A DNA stretch of 55,415 bases from Belliella alkalica (lineage in GTDB: Bacteria > Bacteroidota > Bacteroidia > Cytophagales > Cyclobacteriaceae). The DNA is taken from NCBI RefSeq assembly GCF_022549785.1, contig NZ_JAKZGO010000024.1, positions 1-55,415 of the forward strand, read 5' to 3'. The position numbers and the translations under genes were made by a program. Shown here one piece after another: positions 1 through 8,188 of the stretch (within the stretch, counting starts at the first letter, position 1; each line of letters starts with the position of its first letter). The notes beneath the pieces were generated by a model. It was not told the origin of the DNA. It worked only from the letters and a program-made list of their open reading frames with translations, and ran no database searches.

Positions 1-190
1 TCTCAGGGTTGACCAAAGAAAAACCTGAATCAAAAGGAGAGTTATCCTGTTGCCCTTCAAACTTCCTGCACCAATAATAAAAAGATACTCTTGAAATACC
101 TGCTTCTGATGCAAATGCAGCTTTGCTTAGTCCTGATCCCTGCCACTTGGTGAACAGCTTGTAATATTCGTCGTTGCTAATCTTTTTCAT
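1..190 (-). CDS. IS66 family accessory protein TnpA-like, partial
   Basis: The minus-strand frame starting with ATG at 190 encodes 63 residues before the window edge. It contains a helix-turn-helix of the type found in the first ORF of IS66 elements: a KWQGSGLSKAAFA segment, then SEAGISRVSFYYWCRKFE (about residues 29-46). The YYWCRKFE ending is characteristic of the Bacteroidota members of this family, which bind DNA and assist transposition with TnpB and TnpC. The C-terminus is missing because of the window edge, so intactness cannot be judged. Confidence 0.8.
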   Translation of the reverse strand, partial: MKKISNDEYYKLFTKWQGSGLSKAAFASEAGISRVSFYYWCRKFEGQQDNSPFDSGFSLVNPE

Positions 191-248
191 GACGCAAGAT
201 TACAACCCAAACAGTAATTAGAAAAGATGGGGTTTATCGGACGGATAC
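1..248 (-). mobile_element. End of an IS66-type insertion sequence (cut by window edge)
   Basis: The first gene in the window is an IS66-type accessory ORF reading off the left edge, so this stretch is one end of an IS66-family element. The boundary is uncertain. I place it near 248 because, on the minus strand, the sequence starting there (GTATCCGTCCGATAAACCCC) looks like a terminal inverted repeat beginning with GT, and the sequence beyond is AT-rich host-like DNA. The other end, tnpB and the transposase are outside the window, so the repeat cannot be confirmed from here. Confidence 0.6.
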
Positions 249-371
249 GGATATTCATAATAATTAATTTTATATTTTTATATAAAAAAAATAACTAAAA
301 ATTTGTTTCTATCTTTCTTAAAAGAAAGGTTTATTAGTCGAATTGTTACAAAGCTTAAATATTTATAAAAT

Positions 372-379
372 TAACTTTG
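372..379 (+). promoter_or_regulatory. Putative -7 promoter box for the DUF4221-type gene
   Basis: TAACTTTG matches the Bacteroidota -7 consensus TAnnTTTG and lies 33 nt before the start codon at 413. I do not see a -33 TTTG at the usual spacing. Confidence 0.4.
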
Positions 380-412
380 AAACAGCTTTCACCATGTTAA
401 AGTAAAATACCA

Positions 413-1588
413 ATGATTAAAAAACTTAGGATATTAATTGTTGCCATCTCTTTAATTTTTCTTTCAAGCTGCCAATCAGATAGTGATCATGGGATAATTT
501 ACTTAGGGTCTGAAATCAATTATGTTAGAAAAACAGATCGTAAATTTATCCAAATCCAAATAGATACATTGACGAACGATTCTTTTTTCTATCCAGGTTA
601 TGGTGCTTGGGTTATTTTCAATGACAGTTTGACCCTTTTGGACAAGAGGTTAGATTCAGCTTACGTATTCTCAGATGATTTGATTCATCATTCGACTTAT
701 TTAGGGAAGGGGGATGGTCCGAACTTATTGAGAAGTATGAATATCAAACATACAATTATGGATGATTATCTAGTCATATTGGGTACTAATTATGATTTTA
801 ACCTAATCAATAAAAATTGGGAGATAGAAAAGAAAGTTGTACTGGATTTTTATCACGAAAAAACACCTTTCAAGGAGTTGGAGCAGAATCCCAAAGCTGA
901 CTACATTGGGCTATATGAACTTTCTTATGAACATTTAAAATTGGGGCACGATTATCAGGGTAATTTAGTTTTTCCAGTAGCTATTCCACATCCGGATTTT
1001 AACTACCTCTGGCACGAAGAGTATTATAAACAAGCACGAATTCTTGGTAAAATCCATTCAGACGATGGTAGAGTCGCTATTCATGGAAGGTATTCTCCTA
1101 TTTATCATCAGTATAATTTTCTGTCTACTTTGAGAGGTGTGCCATTTTCATATTTAGATGCCAATACCTATATCCAAGGATATGAAGCTGATAGTATTTT
1201 ATATAAATTGAATGATTCTGGAGAAGTACATTTTGCCTTTGGAGTAGCCGGCAAGGAAATGAATACAGCTTATGAAAACTTTAAAGCTGCAGATATTGAT
1301 GAATATGATGCGGTTTGGGATTTGGACAGGGATCGATATAGCTATTATCATTCAGTAGATTATGTTCGAGAGACTGGACTTTTGTTTAGGGTATACACCA
1401 AATCCAATCCCTTAGTTGATGGGCTACAGATCTATCGTGATGATACTTTGATAGGAGATGTAGAAGTTCCAAAAGACTTCCTTTTTGTAGGATATAAAGC
1501 GCCGTACTATTACGGTGAGTTTAAATACAGAGTAGACAAAGAAGAAGATTCAATTAAACTTTTAAGGTTTGAGATACCAGAAAATTGA
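413..1588 (+). CDS. DUF4221-type lipoprotein, function unknown
   Basis: This 391-residue protein starts with a lipoprotein signal: basic n-region, hydrophobic core and lipobox LSSC with Cys20, so it is expected to be lipid-anchored in the envelope. The rest has a soluble, aromatic-rich pattern with repeated Asp-rich beta-like segments, for example a LGKGDGPNLLRS segment near residue 98. It resembles the DUF4221 family, which is common in Cyclobacteriaceae and often predicted as a beta-propeller-like extracytoplasmic protein. The family assignment is from memory of the sequence style and is tentative. No catalytic motif is visible. The next gene begins 7 nt after its stop codon, so the two probably form an operon. 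Confidence 0.65.
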   Translation: MIKKLRILIVAISLIFLSSCQSDSDHGIIYLGSEINYVRKTDRKFIQIQIDTLTNDSFFYPGYGAWVIFNDSLTLLDKRLDSAYVFSDDLIHHSTYLGKGDGPNLLRSMNIKHTIMDDYLVILGTNYDFNLINKNWEIEKKVVLDFYHEKTPFKELEQNPKADYIGLYELSYEHLKLGHDYQGNLVFPVAIPHPDFNYLWHEEYYKQARILGKIHSDDGRVAIHGRYSPIYHQYNFLSTLRGVPFSYLDANTYIQGYEADSILYKLNDSGEVHFAFGVAGKEMNTAYENFKAADIDEYDAVWDLDRDRYSYYHSVDYVRETGLLFRVYTKSNPLVDGLQIYRDDTLIGDVEVPKDFLFVGYKAPYYYGEFKYRVDKEEDSIKLLRFEIPEN

Positions 1589-1595
1589 TACCATT

Positions 1596-3059
1596 ATGAA
1601 AGCACTCCATCAATTAGTAAAAATTCAAATTTTATTCTTGTTGATTTTTACTACAGCTATTCCACTTTATTCTCAAGATAGAGGTAGTGCTCAGTTTTTT
1701 TTCAAAGATGGGAAAAGCACAATAGCCATTCCTTTTATGCCTGTTTTGAATCAAGCAGGAGAAGTAGAAGCTTTGGCAGATAGTGTGGGAATGGTTTCAC
1801 TCCCAATTGGTGAATCATTTTACTTGAAAAGTCTTTTTTACAAGGATACTGTCTTCCAAGTTGTAGAGAATAAATTGACAAAGATTGTTCTGGAATATAA
1901 AGAAGTTGATTTACAGACTTTTGAGATTAAATTTTATAAAGATCCTAGGGACCATGTAAAGCAGTTGGCAAAACAGATGAGCTCTGAGTATATATCTTCT
2001 CCTCATTTAGGTGTATTTTCAGGATATTTTTTGGTTAGTCAAAAAGGAAAAGTTTTAGATTTTTACGAAGCGGATGGACTTTCGCTACTTTCTGGAAATA
2101 AGAAGTGGAAACCGTGGGACTTTGCAAATCATAATTCCTCTGGAGATACTTACAATCATTTAGTTCCATTGGAAAACAGGAGAAGTTTTCATTGGAATCT
2201 AGCTGGAGACACCATTGCAAGCAGATTCAGCAATCAAACAAATGGTGAAAAGACATATCAAATATTGCCTTTCTATGCCAGAGAGATATACAGAGCCTTA
2301 GAGGTCTCGGGCCCTTTGGATGAAAAAAGCACGAAATACTATGATTACAAGTATGGAATTGACAACGAAATGGATGTGATTTATTTTAATGTCAAAGATC
2401 AATTCAAAGCTGATGACAGCCTTCCCTTATTTCTGATGGGTGAGGGGGTACTTTATTTGAATGGTAGTGGTGAGATGGTCGATAGGTTGACATACAATTT
2501 CTCTAGTTATAGATATTTGAATTTAGAATTAAAAAGAGCCGCAAGAAATCGAGAGATTAGTGGAGTTCTTTCTGTTGTCTATGATAAGAAAAACAATACA
2601 ATTTTACCGACTGAAATAGGTTTGGAAGCCAAGTTTTTTGGGCAAAGAAATTTATTTAGTCCTAGACCATTTGAGCATGGTAATGAAGCATCTATTTCAG
2701 AAAAGTTGTATCTAAATAATCACAAACCAGTTAATGAAAATGATCTAGAGAATTTTAGGAGGGCCATGTCTAGGATTGGACTTGAAAGTATGGTTCTATA
2801 CAATCCGAAATATTGGCAAGGTAGTAACAGTGTTTCTGATAAGGTTTACACTAAAGTTAAATCAGACTTGGGTAAGAAAGTACCGCTAGAAAAACAATTT
2901 CTCGCTAATTCCGGAAAAAGATTACACCCTTGGCTTTCAGAAAATAATACCTCGAAAAATAAAAATGAACCAAGCAGAGAGGAGTTAAGAGCTAAAGAAA
3001 TCAAATTCACTGAAGATGTTGTCAATCAACTTAGATCCATATGGCTTGATTACAAATAA
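1596..3059 (+). CDS. Secreted protein of unknown function
   Basis: I do not recognise a characterised family. The frame is open from a TTG at 1569 inside the previous gene, but I choose the ATG at 1596 because it places a classical signal peptide at the N-terminus: MKALHQ, a hydrophobic stretch, then a cut after PLYSQ. The protein is 487 residues. The first 100 residues are beta-rich and look like the carboxypeptidase-regulatory-like fold used by many Bacteroidota envelope proteins to present a longer domain. The remainder has no metal or hydrolase signature I can see. It follows the DUF4221-type lipoprotein by 7 nt, so both are probably co-transcribed envelope proteins. Confidence 0.6.
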   Translation: MKALHQLVKIQILFLLIFTTAIPLYSQDRGSAQFFFKDGKSTIAIPFMPVLNQAGEVEALADSVGMVSLPIGESFYLKSLFYKDTVFQVVENKLTKIVLEYKEVDLQTFEIKFYKDPRDHVKQLAKQMSSEYISSPHLGVFSGYFLVSQKGKVLDFYEADGLSLLSGNKKWKPWDFANHNSSGDTYNHLVPLENRRSFHWNLAGDTIASRFSNQTNGEKTYQILPFYAREIYRALEVSGPLDEKSTKYYDYKYGIDNEMDVIYFNVKDQFKADDSLPLFLMGEGVLYLNGSGEMVDRLTYNFSSYRYLNLELKRAARNREISGVLSVVYDKKNNTILPTEIGLEAKFFGQRNLFSPRPFEHGNEASISEKLYLNNHKPVNENDLENFRRAMSRIGLESMVLYNPKYWQGSNSVSDKVYTKVKSDLGKKVPLEKQFLANSGKRLHPWLSENNTSKNKNEPSREELRAKEIKFTEDVVNQLRSIWLDYK

Positions 3060-3078
3060 GGATAAAATAGGGAGGGTT

Positions 3079-3594
3079 TTATTCCTCCTTAAACCACTCC
3101 GCGTACATCGGATAGTTCTTGGCTGTTCTTTCTATGACTTCTAGCATTTCAGGACCAGTGGTCTTCACTTTTTTGGCTGGCATACCTGCATAGATGCTGT
3201 TGGCTTCCACGATTGTGCCTGCAAGGACGACGGCTCCTGCGGCTATCACTGCCCCTGAATGTATAACAGCATCATCCATTACAATAGCACCCATACCGAT
3301 CAGGACATTGTCATGAATGGTACAGCCATGCACGATAGCATTGTGGGCAATGGAAACTTTATTGCCGATATAAGTCCCAGCTTTCTGATAGGTACAATGG
3401 ATCACAGCTCCATCCTGTATATTGGTGTCGTCACCGATTCTGATTTCATGCACATCTCCCCGGACTACTGCATTGAACCATACAGTACAGTTTTTTCCCA
3501 TGATGACATCACCGACGACAGTAGCATTGTCTGCCAACCAGCAATTTTCGCCCATTTGGGGACTTTTTCCTTTGATAGTTTTGATTAAAGCCAT
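3079..3594 (-). CDS. Gamma-class carbonic anhydrase family protein
   Basis: This 171-residue protein is a left-handed beta-helix of hexapeptide repeats (for example NATVVGDVIMGKN and DNTIQDGAVI-like turns), the fold of the gamma carbonic anhydrase/PaaY/YrdA/CaiE group. The three histidines that bind zinc in the archaeal Cam enzyme are present: His66 in VIHCT, and His84 and His89 in IAHNAIVHG. The acidic loop of Cam that carries the proton-shuttle Glu is short, as in most bacterial homologues, so carbonic anhydrase activity is plausible but unproven. It is transcribed convergently toward the preceding secreted-protein gene, with 19 nt between the stops. Confidence 0.9.
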   Translation of the reverse strand: MALIKTIKGKSPQMGENCWLADNATVVGDVIMGKNCTVWFNAVVRGDVHEIRIGDDTNIQDGAVIHCTYQKAGTYIGNKVSIAHNAIVHGCTIHDNVLIGMGAIVMDDAVIHSGAVIAAGAVVLAGTIVEANSIYAGMPAKKVKTTGPEMLEVIERTAKNYPMYAEWFKEE

Positions 3595-3623
3595 TTGAAT
3601 TTGTTGGTTTCATTCACAAAGAG

Positions 3624-3631
3624 CAAATATA
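3624..3631 (-). promoter_or_regulatory. Putative -7 box for the gamma carbonic anhydrase gene
   Basis: On the minus strand the sequence is TATATTTG, matching TAnnTTTG, 29 nt before the start codon at 3594. No clear -33 element was found. Confidence 0.4.
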
Positions 3632-3834
3632 AACGATATAATTTTAAGATAAAGGAGGGATTTATTTATCAATAAAACCTTATATCTTCATTCTTTACAA
3701 CTTTTTAAACCCACTAATACACAAAATCATAACACTCAAATATATTTTTTTTTCAGAGGTATGAACTTTTTCTCAGAATATTGGTTTTCGTGTATATACA
3801 TTTAAAATCAGAAACTAAAATTCAAACACTTATT

Positions 3835-4557
3835 ATGAAATTATTACAAAAAACAGGCTTGTTTTTGGCGGCAACTTTGATCGCAGTATCTTGTGGTGGA
3901 CCAAGTGATACAGTAGAAACTACTGATGCTCAGGAAGTAGGAGAAGCTACTGGTAGCGCATTAACTATCGACGCAGATGCGAGTAAAGTTGAGTGGAGAG
4001 GCTATAAGCCAGCTGGTCAGCATTTTGGTACAATCCCAGTTACTTCTGGTGAATTGGTAGTGGATGGCGATGCTATCACTGGTGGAAAATTCGTATTTGA
4101 TATCACAGGTTTGAAAATCGACGATATCGAAGAATCAGACGAAAATTATGGTAAGTTATACGGACATCTTCAATCTCCTGATTTCTTTGATGCAGAGAAC
4201 CATCCACAGGCAGAATTTGAAGTGACTAAAATAGAAACTTACGCTTCTGATGACAAAATCGAAGATTCTGAAGAGTTCAAAACAGATAATACTCCAAAGA
4301 AAGATTCTGAATTGATCTCTGGTACTCCTACACATTGGATCTCAGGTAACTTGACAATGAGAGGAAATACCAAAAATATCAAATTCCCAGCAGTAGTGTC
4401 TATGAACAATGGTGTGGTGACTGCAAAAGCAGGTTTCAACATTGATAGAACAAACTGGGGCTTAATGTACGGTGACGAAAGTTCTGCTACTGATAAAGCT
4501 AAGGATCAGTTTATCTACAACAATGTTAGTGTTAATTTTGATATCAAAGCAAACTAA
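3835..4557 (+). CDS. YceI-like lipocalin-fold lipoprotein
   Basis: The frame is open from a TTG at 3781, but the ATG at 3835 gives a proper lipoprotein signal with lipobox AVSC and Cys20, so the product is 240 residues. After a 20-residue Thr/Glu-rich linker it contains a YceI domain: DADASKVEWRGYKPAGQHFG, then GGKFVFDITGLKIDD, the LYGHLQSPDFFDAENHPQAEF block and a TMRGNTKNIKFPAVV segment. YceI proteins form a lipocalin-like barrel that binds polyisoprenoid or similar amphiphilic ligands in the periplasm. This copy is lipid-anchored, as is usual in Bacteroidota. The gene stands alone and ends at a strong terminator. Confidence 0.93.
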   Translation: MKLLQKTGLFLAATLIAVSCGGPSDTVETTDAQEVGEATGSALTIDADASKVEWRGYKPAGQHFGTIPVTSGELVVDGDAITGGKFVFDITGLKIDDIEESDENYGKLYGHLQSPDFFDAENHPQAEFEVTKIETYASDDKIEDSEEFKTDNTPKKDSELISGTPTHWISGNLTMRGNTKNIKFPAVVSMNNGVVTAKAGFNIDRTNWGLMYGDESSATDKAKDQFIYNNVSVNFDIKAN

Positions 4558-4580
4558 AAAAGCATATTTTTATGATCAGA

Positions 4581-4612
4581 AAAGAGGAAATCGTAAGGTT
4601 TCCTCTTTTTTT
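4581..4612 (+). terminator. Rho-independent terminator after the yceI-like gene
   Basis: AAAGAGGAAA at 4581-4590 pairs with TTTCCTCTTT in 4599-4609, and a T-run follows. It lies 24 nt after the YceI stop codon. Confidence 0.85.
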
Positions 4613-4624
4613 GTGTTAAATGGT

Positions 4625-4632
4625 TAATTTTG
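4625..4632 (+). promoter_or_regulatory. Putative -7 box very close to the pabB start
   Basis: TAATTTTG matches TAnnTTTG and ends only 4 nt before the ATG at 4637. If transcription starts at the usual distance, the mRNA would be almost leaderless. No -33 box is evident. Confidence 0.35.
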
Positions 4633-4636
4633 TTCC

Positions 4637-5902
4637 ATGATCAAAACCTATAATTTTTCAAAAGATAATTTACAAACATGGATTAAGAAACTTCTTATTT
4701 GGGGAGATTCAAATTATCCAGTTTTTGCTTTTTTTGATAGTAATAATGTGGACTACCCTCAGGATGCATTTAGAAAATCTTTTTTTGCTTCACAAAAATC
4801 CTTTGACATAGAAATGGCTTTTGGTATGTATCATACACACGACCTTGTTGGGGTTTTAAGTTATGATTTTAAGAATAAGGTAGAAAAGCTCAACAGCGAG
4901 AATGTTGCGATTATTGATTTGCCAGAATCAGTTTTTTTCATTCCAGAATTGAAAATTTATTTTGAAGATGACTCAATTCATATAAATGCTGAGAATCCAA
5001 ATTATGTTTTCGATTCAATAAATTCAATTGTGATCAATATTGAAACAAACAAAAAAGTTGATGTAATAGCCCAAACTTCGAAGGAGGAATACACAGAATC
5101 TATCAAATCGATCCAAAATCACATAGTGGAAGGAGATATCTATGAAATGAATTATTGTATGGCTTTTTCTTTTGAGACAGAAGATTGGAATCCGATCGTT
5201 GGTTTTTTTGATTTGATGAAAAAATCCCCAATGCCATTTTCCACTCTCTACAAAGCCAAAGATAATTATTTGCTTTGTGCATCTCCAGAAAGGTTTTTGA
5301 AGAAAGAGAAGGAGCAATTGATTGCCCAACCTATCAAAGGAACTATAAAAAGGGGAGTAGATTCAAAGGAAGATGAGATATTAAAGGAACGTTTATTCAG
5401 CAGCGAAAAGGAAAGAGCAGAAAATTTGATGATTGTCGATTTGATGCGGAATGATCTTTCTAAGATTTCAACAACTGGATCAGTGAAAGTCGATGAACTG
5501 TTTGGCGTCTATGCTTTTCCCAAAGTTTTTCAGATGATCTCAACTGTGAGTTCTCTTTCCCAAGAAAATGTAAGTTTGAGAGAACTTTTTCATGCTACAT
5601 TTCCGATGGGGAGTATGACTGGAGCACCAAAGATAAAGTGCATGGAGTTGATAGAAAAATATGAAAATTTCAAAAGATCATGGTTTTCAGGGACCGTTGG
5701 ATATGTGATGGAAAATGGAGATATGGATTTTAATGTGATTATCAGAAGCATTCTTTTCGACAAAAAGTCCCAGAAGGGATACTTTGCTGTTGGAAGTGCC
5801 ATTACTTTTGATGCTGATGCCTCGTATGAATATGAAGAGTGCATTCTCAAAGCTTCCGCCATCATGGAAGTACTTTCTTTCCAAGAAACGTCTAAAAACT
5901 AA
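4637..5902 (+). CDS. pabB: Aminodeoxychorismate synthase component I (PabB-like chorismate-binding enzyme)
   Basis: The 421-residue product has the chorismate-binding domain in its last 270 residues: a YEMNYCMAF segment, LLCASPERFL, the PIKGTIKRG motif, VDLMRNDLSKI and FPMGSMTGAPK. The lysine in PIKGT is the active-site residue that separates PabB from anthranilate synthase (TrpE has Ala there), so the enzyme should make 4-amino-4-deoxychorismate for folate together with a glutaminase partner (PabA), which is not in this window. The divergent N-terminal half is typical for short bacterial PabB. The stop overlaps the start of dinB by one base (TAATG), which suggests translational coupling. Confidence 0.9.
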   Translation: MIKTYNFSKDNLQTWIKKLLIWGDSNYPVFAFFDSNNVDYPQDAFRKSFFASQKSFDIEMAFGMYHTHDLVGVLSYDFKNKVEKLNSENVAIIDLPESVFFIPELKIYFEDDSIHINAENPNYVFDSINSIVINIETNKKVDVIAQTSKEEYTESIKSIQNHIVEGDIYEMNYCMAFSFETEDWNPIVGFFDLMKKSPMPFSTLYKAKDNYLLCASPERFLKKEKEQLIAQPIKGTIKRGVDSKEDEILKERLFSSEKERAENLMIVDLMRNDLSKISTTGSVKVDELFGVYAFPKVFQMISTVSSLSQENVSLRELFHATFPMGSMTGAPKIKCMELIEKYENFKRSWFSGTVGYVMENGDMDFNVIIRSILFDKKSQKGYFAVGSAITFDADASYEYEECILKASAIMEVLSFQETSKN

Positions 5903-6987
5903 TGGAAAGTGTTAGGAAAATCATTCATGTGGATATGGATGCATTTTATGCGTCAGTGGAGCAGTTAGACAATCCTGAACTAACGGGGAAGCCTGTAGCA
6001 GTAGGAGGGAATCGAGAAAGAGGCGTGGTTGCTGCAGCTTCTTATGAAGCTAGAAAATACGGTGTCCGCTCTGCAATGTCCGGAAAAATGGCTTCGTTAA
6101 AATGTCCAAACTTGATTTTTGTAAGACCGAGATTTGAAAGGTACAAGGAGATTTCGAATCAGATTCGTGAGATATTTTTTGAATATACAGATTTGGTAGA
6201 GCCATTGTCTTTGGATGAAGCTTTTTTGGATGTTACGGAAAATAAAAAGGGAAATCCATCTGCCACTTTACTCGCAAAAGAAATCAGAGAGAAAATCAAG
6301 GAAAAGACAGGGTTGAATGCTTCTGCTGGAATTTCGTATAATAAATTTTTGGCAAAAACCGCTTCTGATATCAATAAGCCAAACGGTCAAGCGGTCATTT
6401 TACCCAAAGATGCAGAAGCATTTTTAGAGAAAATGCCTATTGAAAAATTTTTTGGAATCGGAAAAGTGACTGCAGAGAAAATGAAGAGATTCGGTATTCA
6501 TCAAGGAAAAGATTTGAAAGAATATAGTCTTCAGTTTCTAACAAAAAAATTCGGGAAATCAGGGCTGCATTTTTACAACATAGTAAGAGGGATTCACATA
6601 AGTGAAGTACAGCCAAATAGAGAAAGGAAATCAATTAGCGCAGAAAATACTTTTGAGAAAGATTTGCCAACTCTAAATGAGTGGGAGAAAGCATTGAAGA
6701 GTATTTACGAAGAGTTGATTCGAAGAATAGAAAGGACTGGTATCAAAGGAAGAACTGTCACCTTGAAAATCAAATACAAAGATTTCACGATTCAGACCCG
6801 TAGTAAGAGTTTTGATCAATATCCCGATCATGAAAAAATTTGGGAAACTGTCATGGAGTTATTGAATCAAGAAAGCTTGTCAGACGCTGTCAGGCTCTTT
6901 GGTATTGGAATTTCAAATCTCAATCTCTTAGAAGAAAAGATCCATTTTGGAAAGCAGTTGTGGTTTGAATTTGAAAATGAGACATAA
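5902..6987 (+). CDS. dinB: DNA polymerase IV (Y-family translesion polymerase)
   Basis: The 361-residue protein has all DinB landmarks: HVDMDAFYASVEQ near the start with the first metal-binding Asp, YEARKYGVRSAMSG in the fingers, SLDEAFLDVT with the catalytic Asp-Glu pair (about residues 103-112), ASAGISYNKFLAKTASD in the palm, and a helix-hairpin-helix region around FFGIGKVTAEKMKRFGI. It performs error-prone bypass synthesis. The little-finger domain is present and the length is normal; there is no obvious clamp-binding peptide at the very C-terminus. It starts within the stop codon of pabB, an odd pairing with no functional link that I can see. No LexA-type box was recognised. Confidence 0.96.
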   Translation: MESVRKIIHVDMDAFYASVEQLDNPELTGKPVAVGGNRERGVVAAASYEARKYGVRSAMSGKMASLKCPNLIFVRPRFERYKEISNQIREIFFEYTDLVEPLSLDEAFLDVTENKKGNPSATLLAKEIREKIKEKTGLNASAGISYNKFLAKTASDINKPNGQAVILPKDAEAFLEKMPIEKFFGIGKVTAEKMKRFGIHQGKDLKEYSLQFLTKKFGKSGLHFYNIVRGIHISEVQPNRERKSISAENTFEKDLPTLNEWEKALKSIYEELIRRIERTGIKGRTVTLKIKYKDFTIQTRSKSFDQYPDHEKIWETVMELLNQESLSDAVRLFGIGISNLNLLEEKIHFGKQLWFEFENET

Positions 6988-7019
6988 TATATGAGACACA
7001 AGATTTAAGGTTTGAGACA
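6978..7019 (+). repeat. Three TGAGACA direct repeats at the dinB 3' end
   Basis: TGAGACA occurs at 6978-6984, 6992-6998 and 7013-7019, the first inside the last codons of dinB. The intervening sequence is AT-rich. It may be the edge of a dispersed intergenic repeat; a single window cannot show that. Confidence 0.4.
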
Positions 7020-7126
7020 ACGAGCACTGTGTCATGGCGATATAATCTCTACCTCCAGTAGTTATACTTGTGATTAAAATAGCTGTAAAACTATCCTGAC
7101 CGAGGAGAGCAAAGAATAATCAATAA

Positions 7127-7161
7127 ATATGTATCAACTCCTGCAAAGAGTTGATACATAT
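7127..7161 (-). terminator. Inverted repeat between dinB and the alpha/beta hydrolase gene
   Basis: A perfect 14-bp stem (ATATGTATCAACTC at 7127-7140 and its complement at 7148-7161) with a 7-nt loop lies 10 nt beyond the hydrolase stop codon, between convergent genes. There is no long T-run, so its strength as an intrinsic terminator is uncertain; it could serve both strands. Confidence 0.6.
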
Positions 7162-7171
7162 GTTCTGAATC

Positions 7172-8188
7172 TTAATTCTCTATTTTTTCCAGCTTCACTT
7201 TTGCTATGTTTTCCAGAAAGTCAATTGTACTTTGTAAAACAGCTTCCCAATCTTTGGAAGTGATCGATGAGGCGATGACGTGATCTCCTGTTTCAGGAAA
7301 GGCTTCTTTGGTTTTTAATGACTCCGAGGTTCCCAATTGATCAAACATCTCTTGCATCCTTGGAACTGAAACTACAAAATCCTGCTCTTTTTCATTCTTA
7401 TAATAATATCCCAGAAATAGAGGTTGTTTGATTTTGGCAAAAGTAGTATCATTCATCGTGCTTTTTAGCAAAACAGCCAAGCTTTCATAGCTGTTGACAT
7501 GGTATTCTTCAGACCAGTATTTAGCTTTATCACCTTCACGTGTCATAGTGTTCATACCTTTTTCGAATTTGAAATTTTCGGCGACATATTTTCTCCAAGG
7601 TTCAAAAAATTGATCCAATAATCCGCCATATACACCTACAGCAGGAGAGTATAGTACTACTGCTTTGATATCTGGTCTTTCAGACGCTAGGTTCAAAGTC
7701 AATGCGCCACCCATTGATGTTCCGACTACAATGACACTATCACCAAGGCTTTTTCCGATCATGTAAGCCTCTCTTGCGCTATCCATTAGTTTTTGCGCCG
7801 ACATATGCTTCATGGCATCCTCTCTTTTGATTCCATGTTCTGGAAGTCTTGCAAGGTAAAGATTTGCACCAAAGTGCTCTGCCAGCATGCGGTTGACAGG
7901 GTTCCCTTCCATTTCACTTGCTCCAAAACCATGGATGTACACAATGCTGTAAGGAGTCTTTTCTTTGTTCAAAGGGTCTGCCCAAATGATTTTTGCTTCA
8001 TTTCCTGGTTTCAGACCTTTGACAGTGTCTTCTTTTTGGATTACATAGTTTTCCAAATCAACAAGTGTTGTCGGGATCTCTGGGTATTTTCCAGCTAGGT
8101 TTTGAACTGAGGCTTTGGGGCCAAGCATATAAAAAACAGCCAAAACTATCGCTATGGCCATGATGGTTGGGAGTATTCTTTTCAGCAT
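7172..8188 (-). CDS. Membrane-anchored alpha/beta hydrolase (serine hydrolase)
   Basis: The 338-residue protein starts with a single hydrophobic segment (residues 4-22) that acts as an uncleaved signal or anchor, followed by an alpha/beta hydrolase domain of the S33/monoglyceride-lipase-like type. An HGFG oxyanion-type motif appears in VYIHGFGASE, and the nucleophile elbow is GTSMGGA. The catalytic His is probably in ETGDHVIAS near residue 305. Substrate is unknown; a lipase or esterase role is inference. The start overlaps the 3' end of the upstream Crp-type regulator gene by 7 nt, so the two are co-transcribed and possibly coupled. Confidence 0.85.
   Translation of the reverse strand: MLKRILPTIMAIAIVLAVFYMLGPKASVQNLAGKYPEIPTTLVDLENYVIQKEDTVKGLKPGNEAKIIWADPLNKEKTPYSIVYIHGFGASEMEGNPVNRMLAEHFGANLYLARLPEHGIKREDAMKHMSAQKLMDSAREAYMIGKSLGDSVIVVGTSMGGALTLNLASERPDIKAVVLYSPAVGVYGGLLDQFFEPWRKYVAENFKFEKGMNTMTREGDKAKYWSEEYHVNSYESLAVLLKSTMNDTTFAKIKQPLFLGYYYKNEKEQDFVVSVPRMQEMFDQLGTSESLKTKEAFPETGDHVIASSITSKDWEAVLQSTIDFLENIAKVKLEKIEN

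Noticed and set aside
1569-1595. TTG start for the secreted protein at 1569
   Set aside because: It lies inside the previous gene and adds residues ahead of an otherwise perfect signal peptide that begins at the ATG at 1596.
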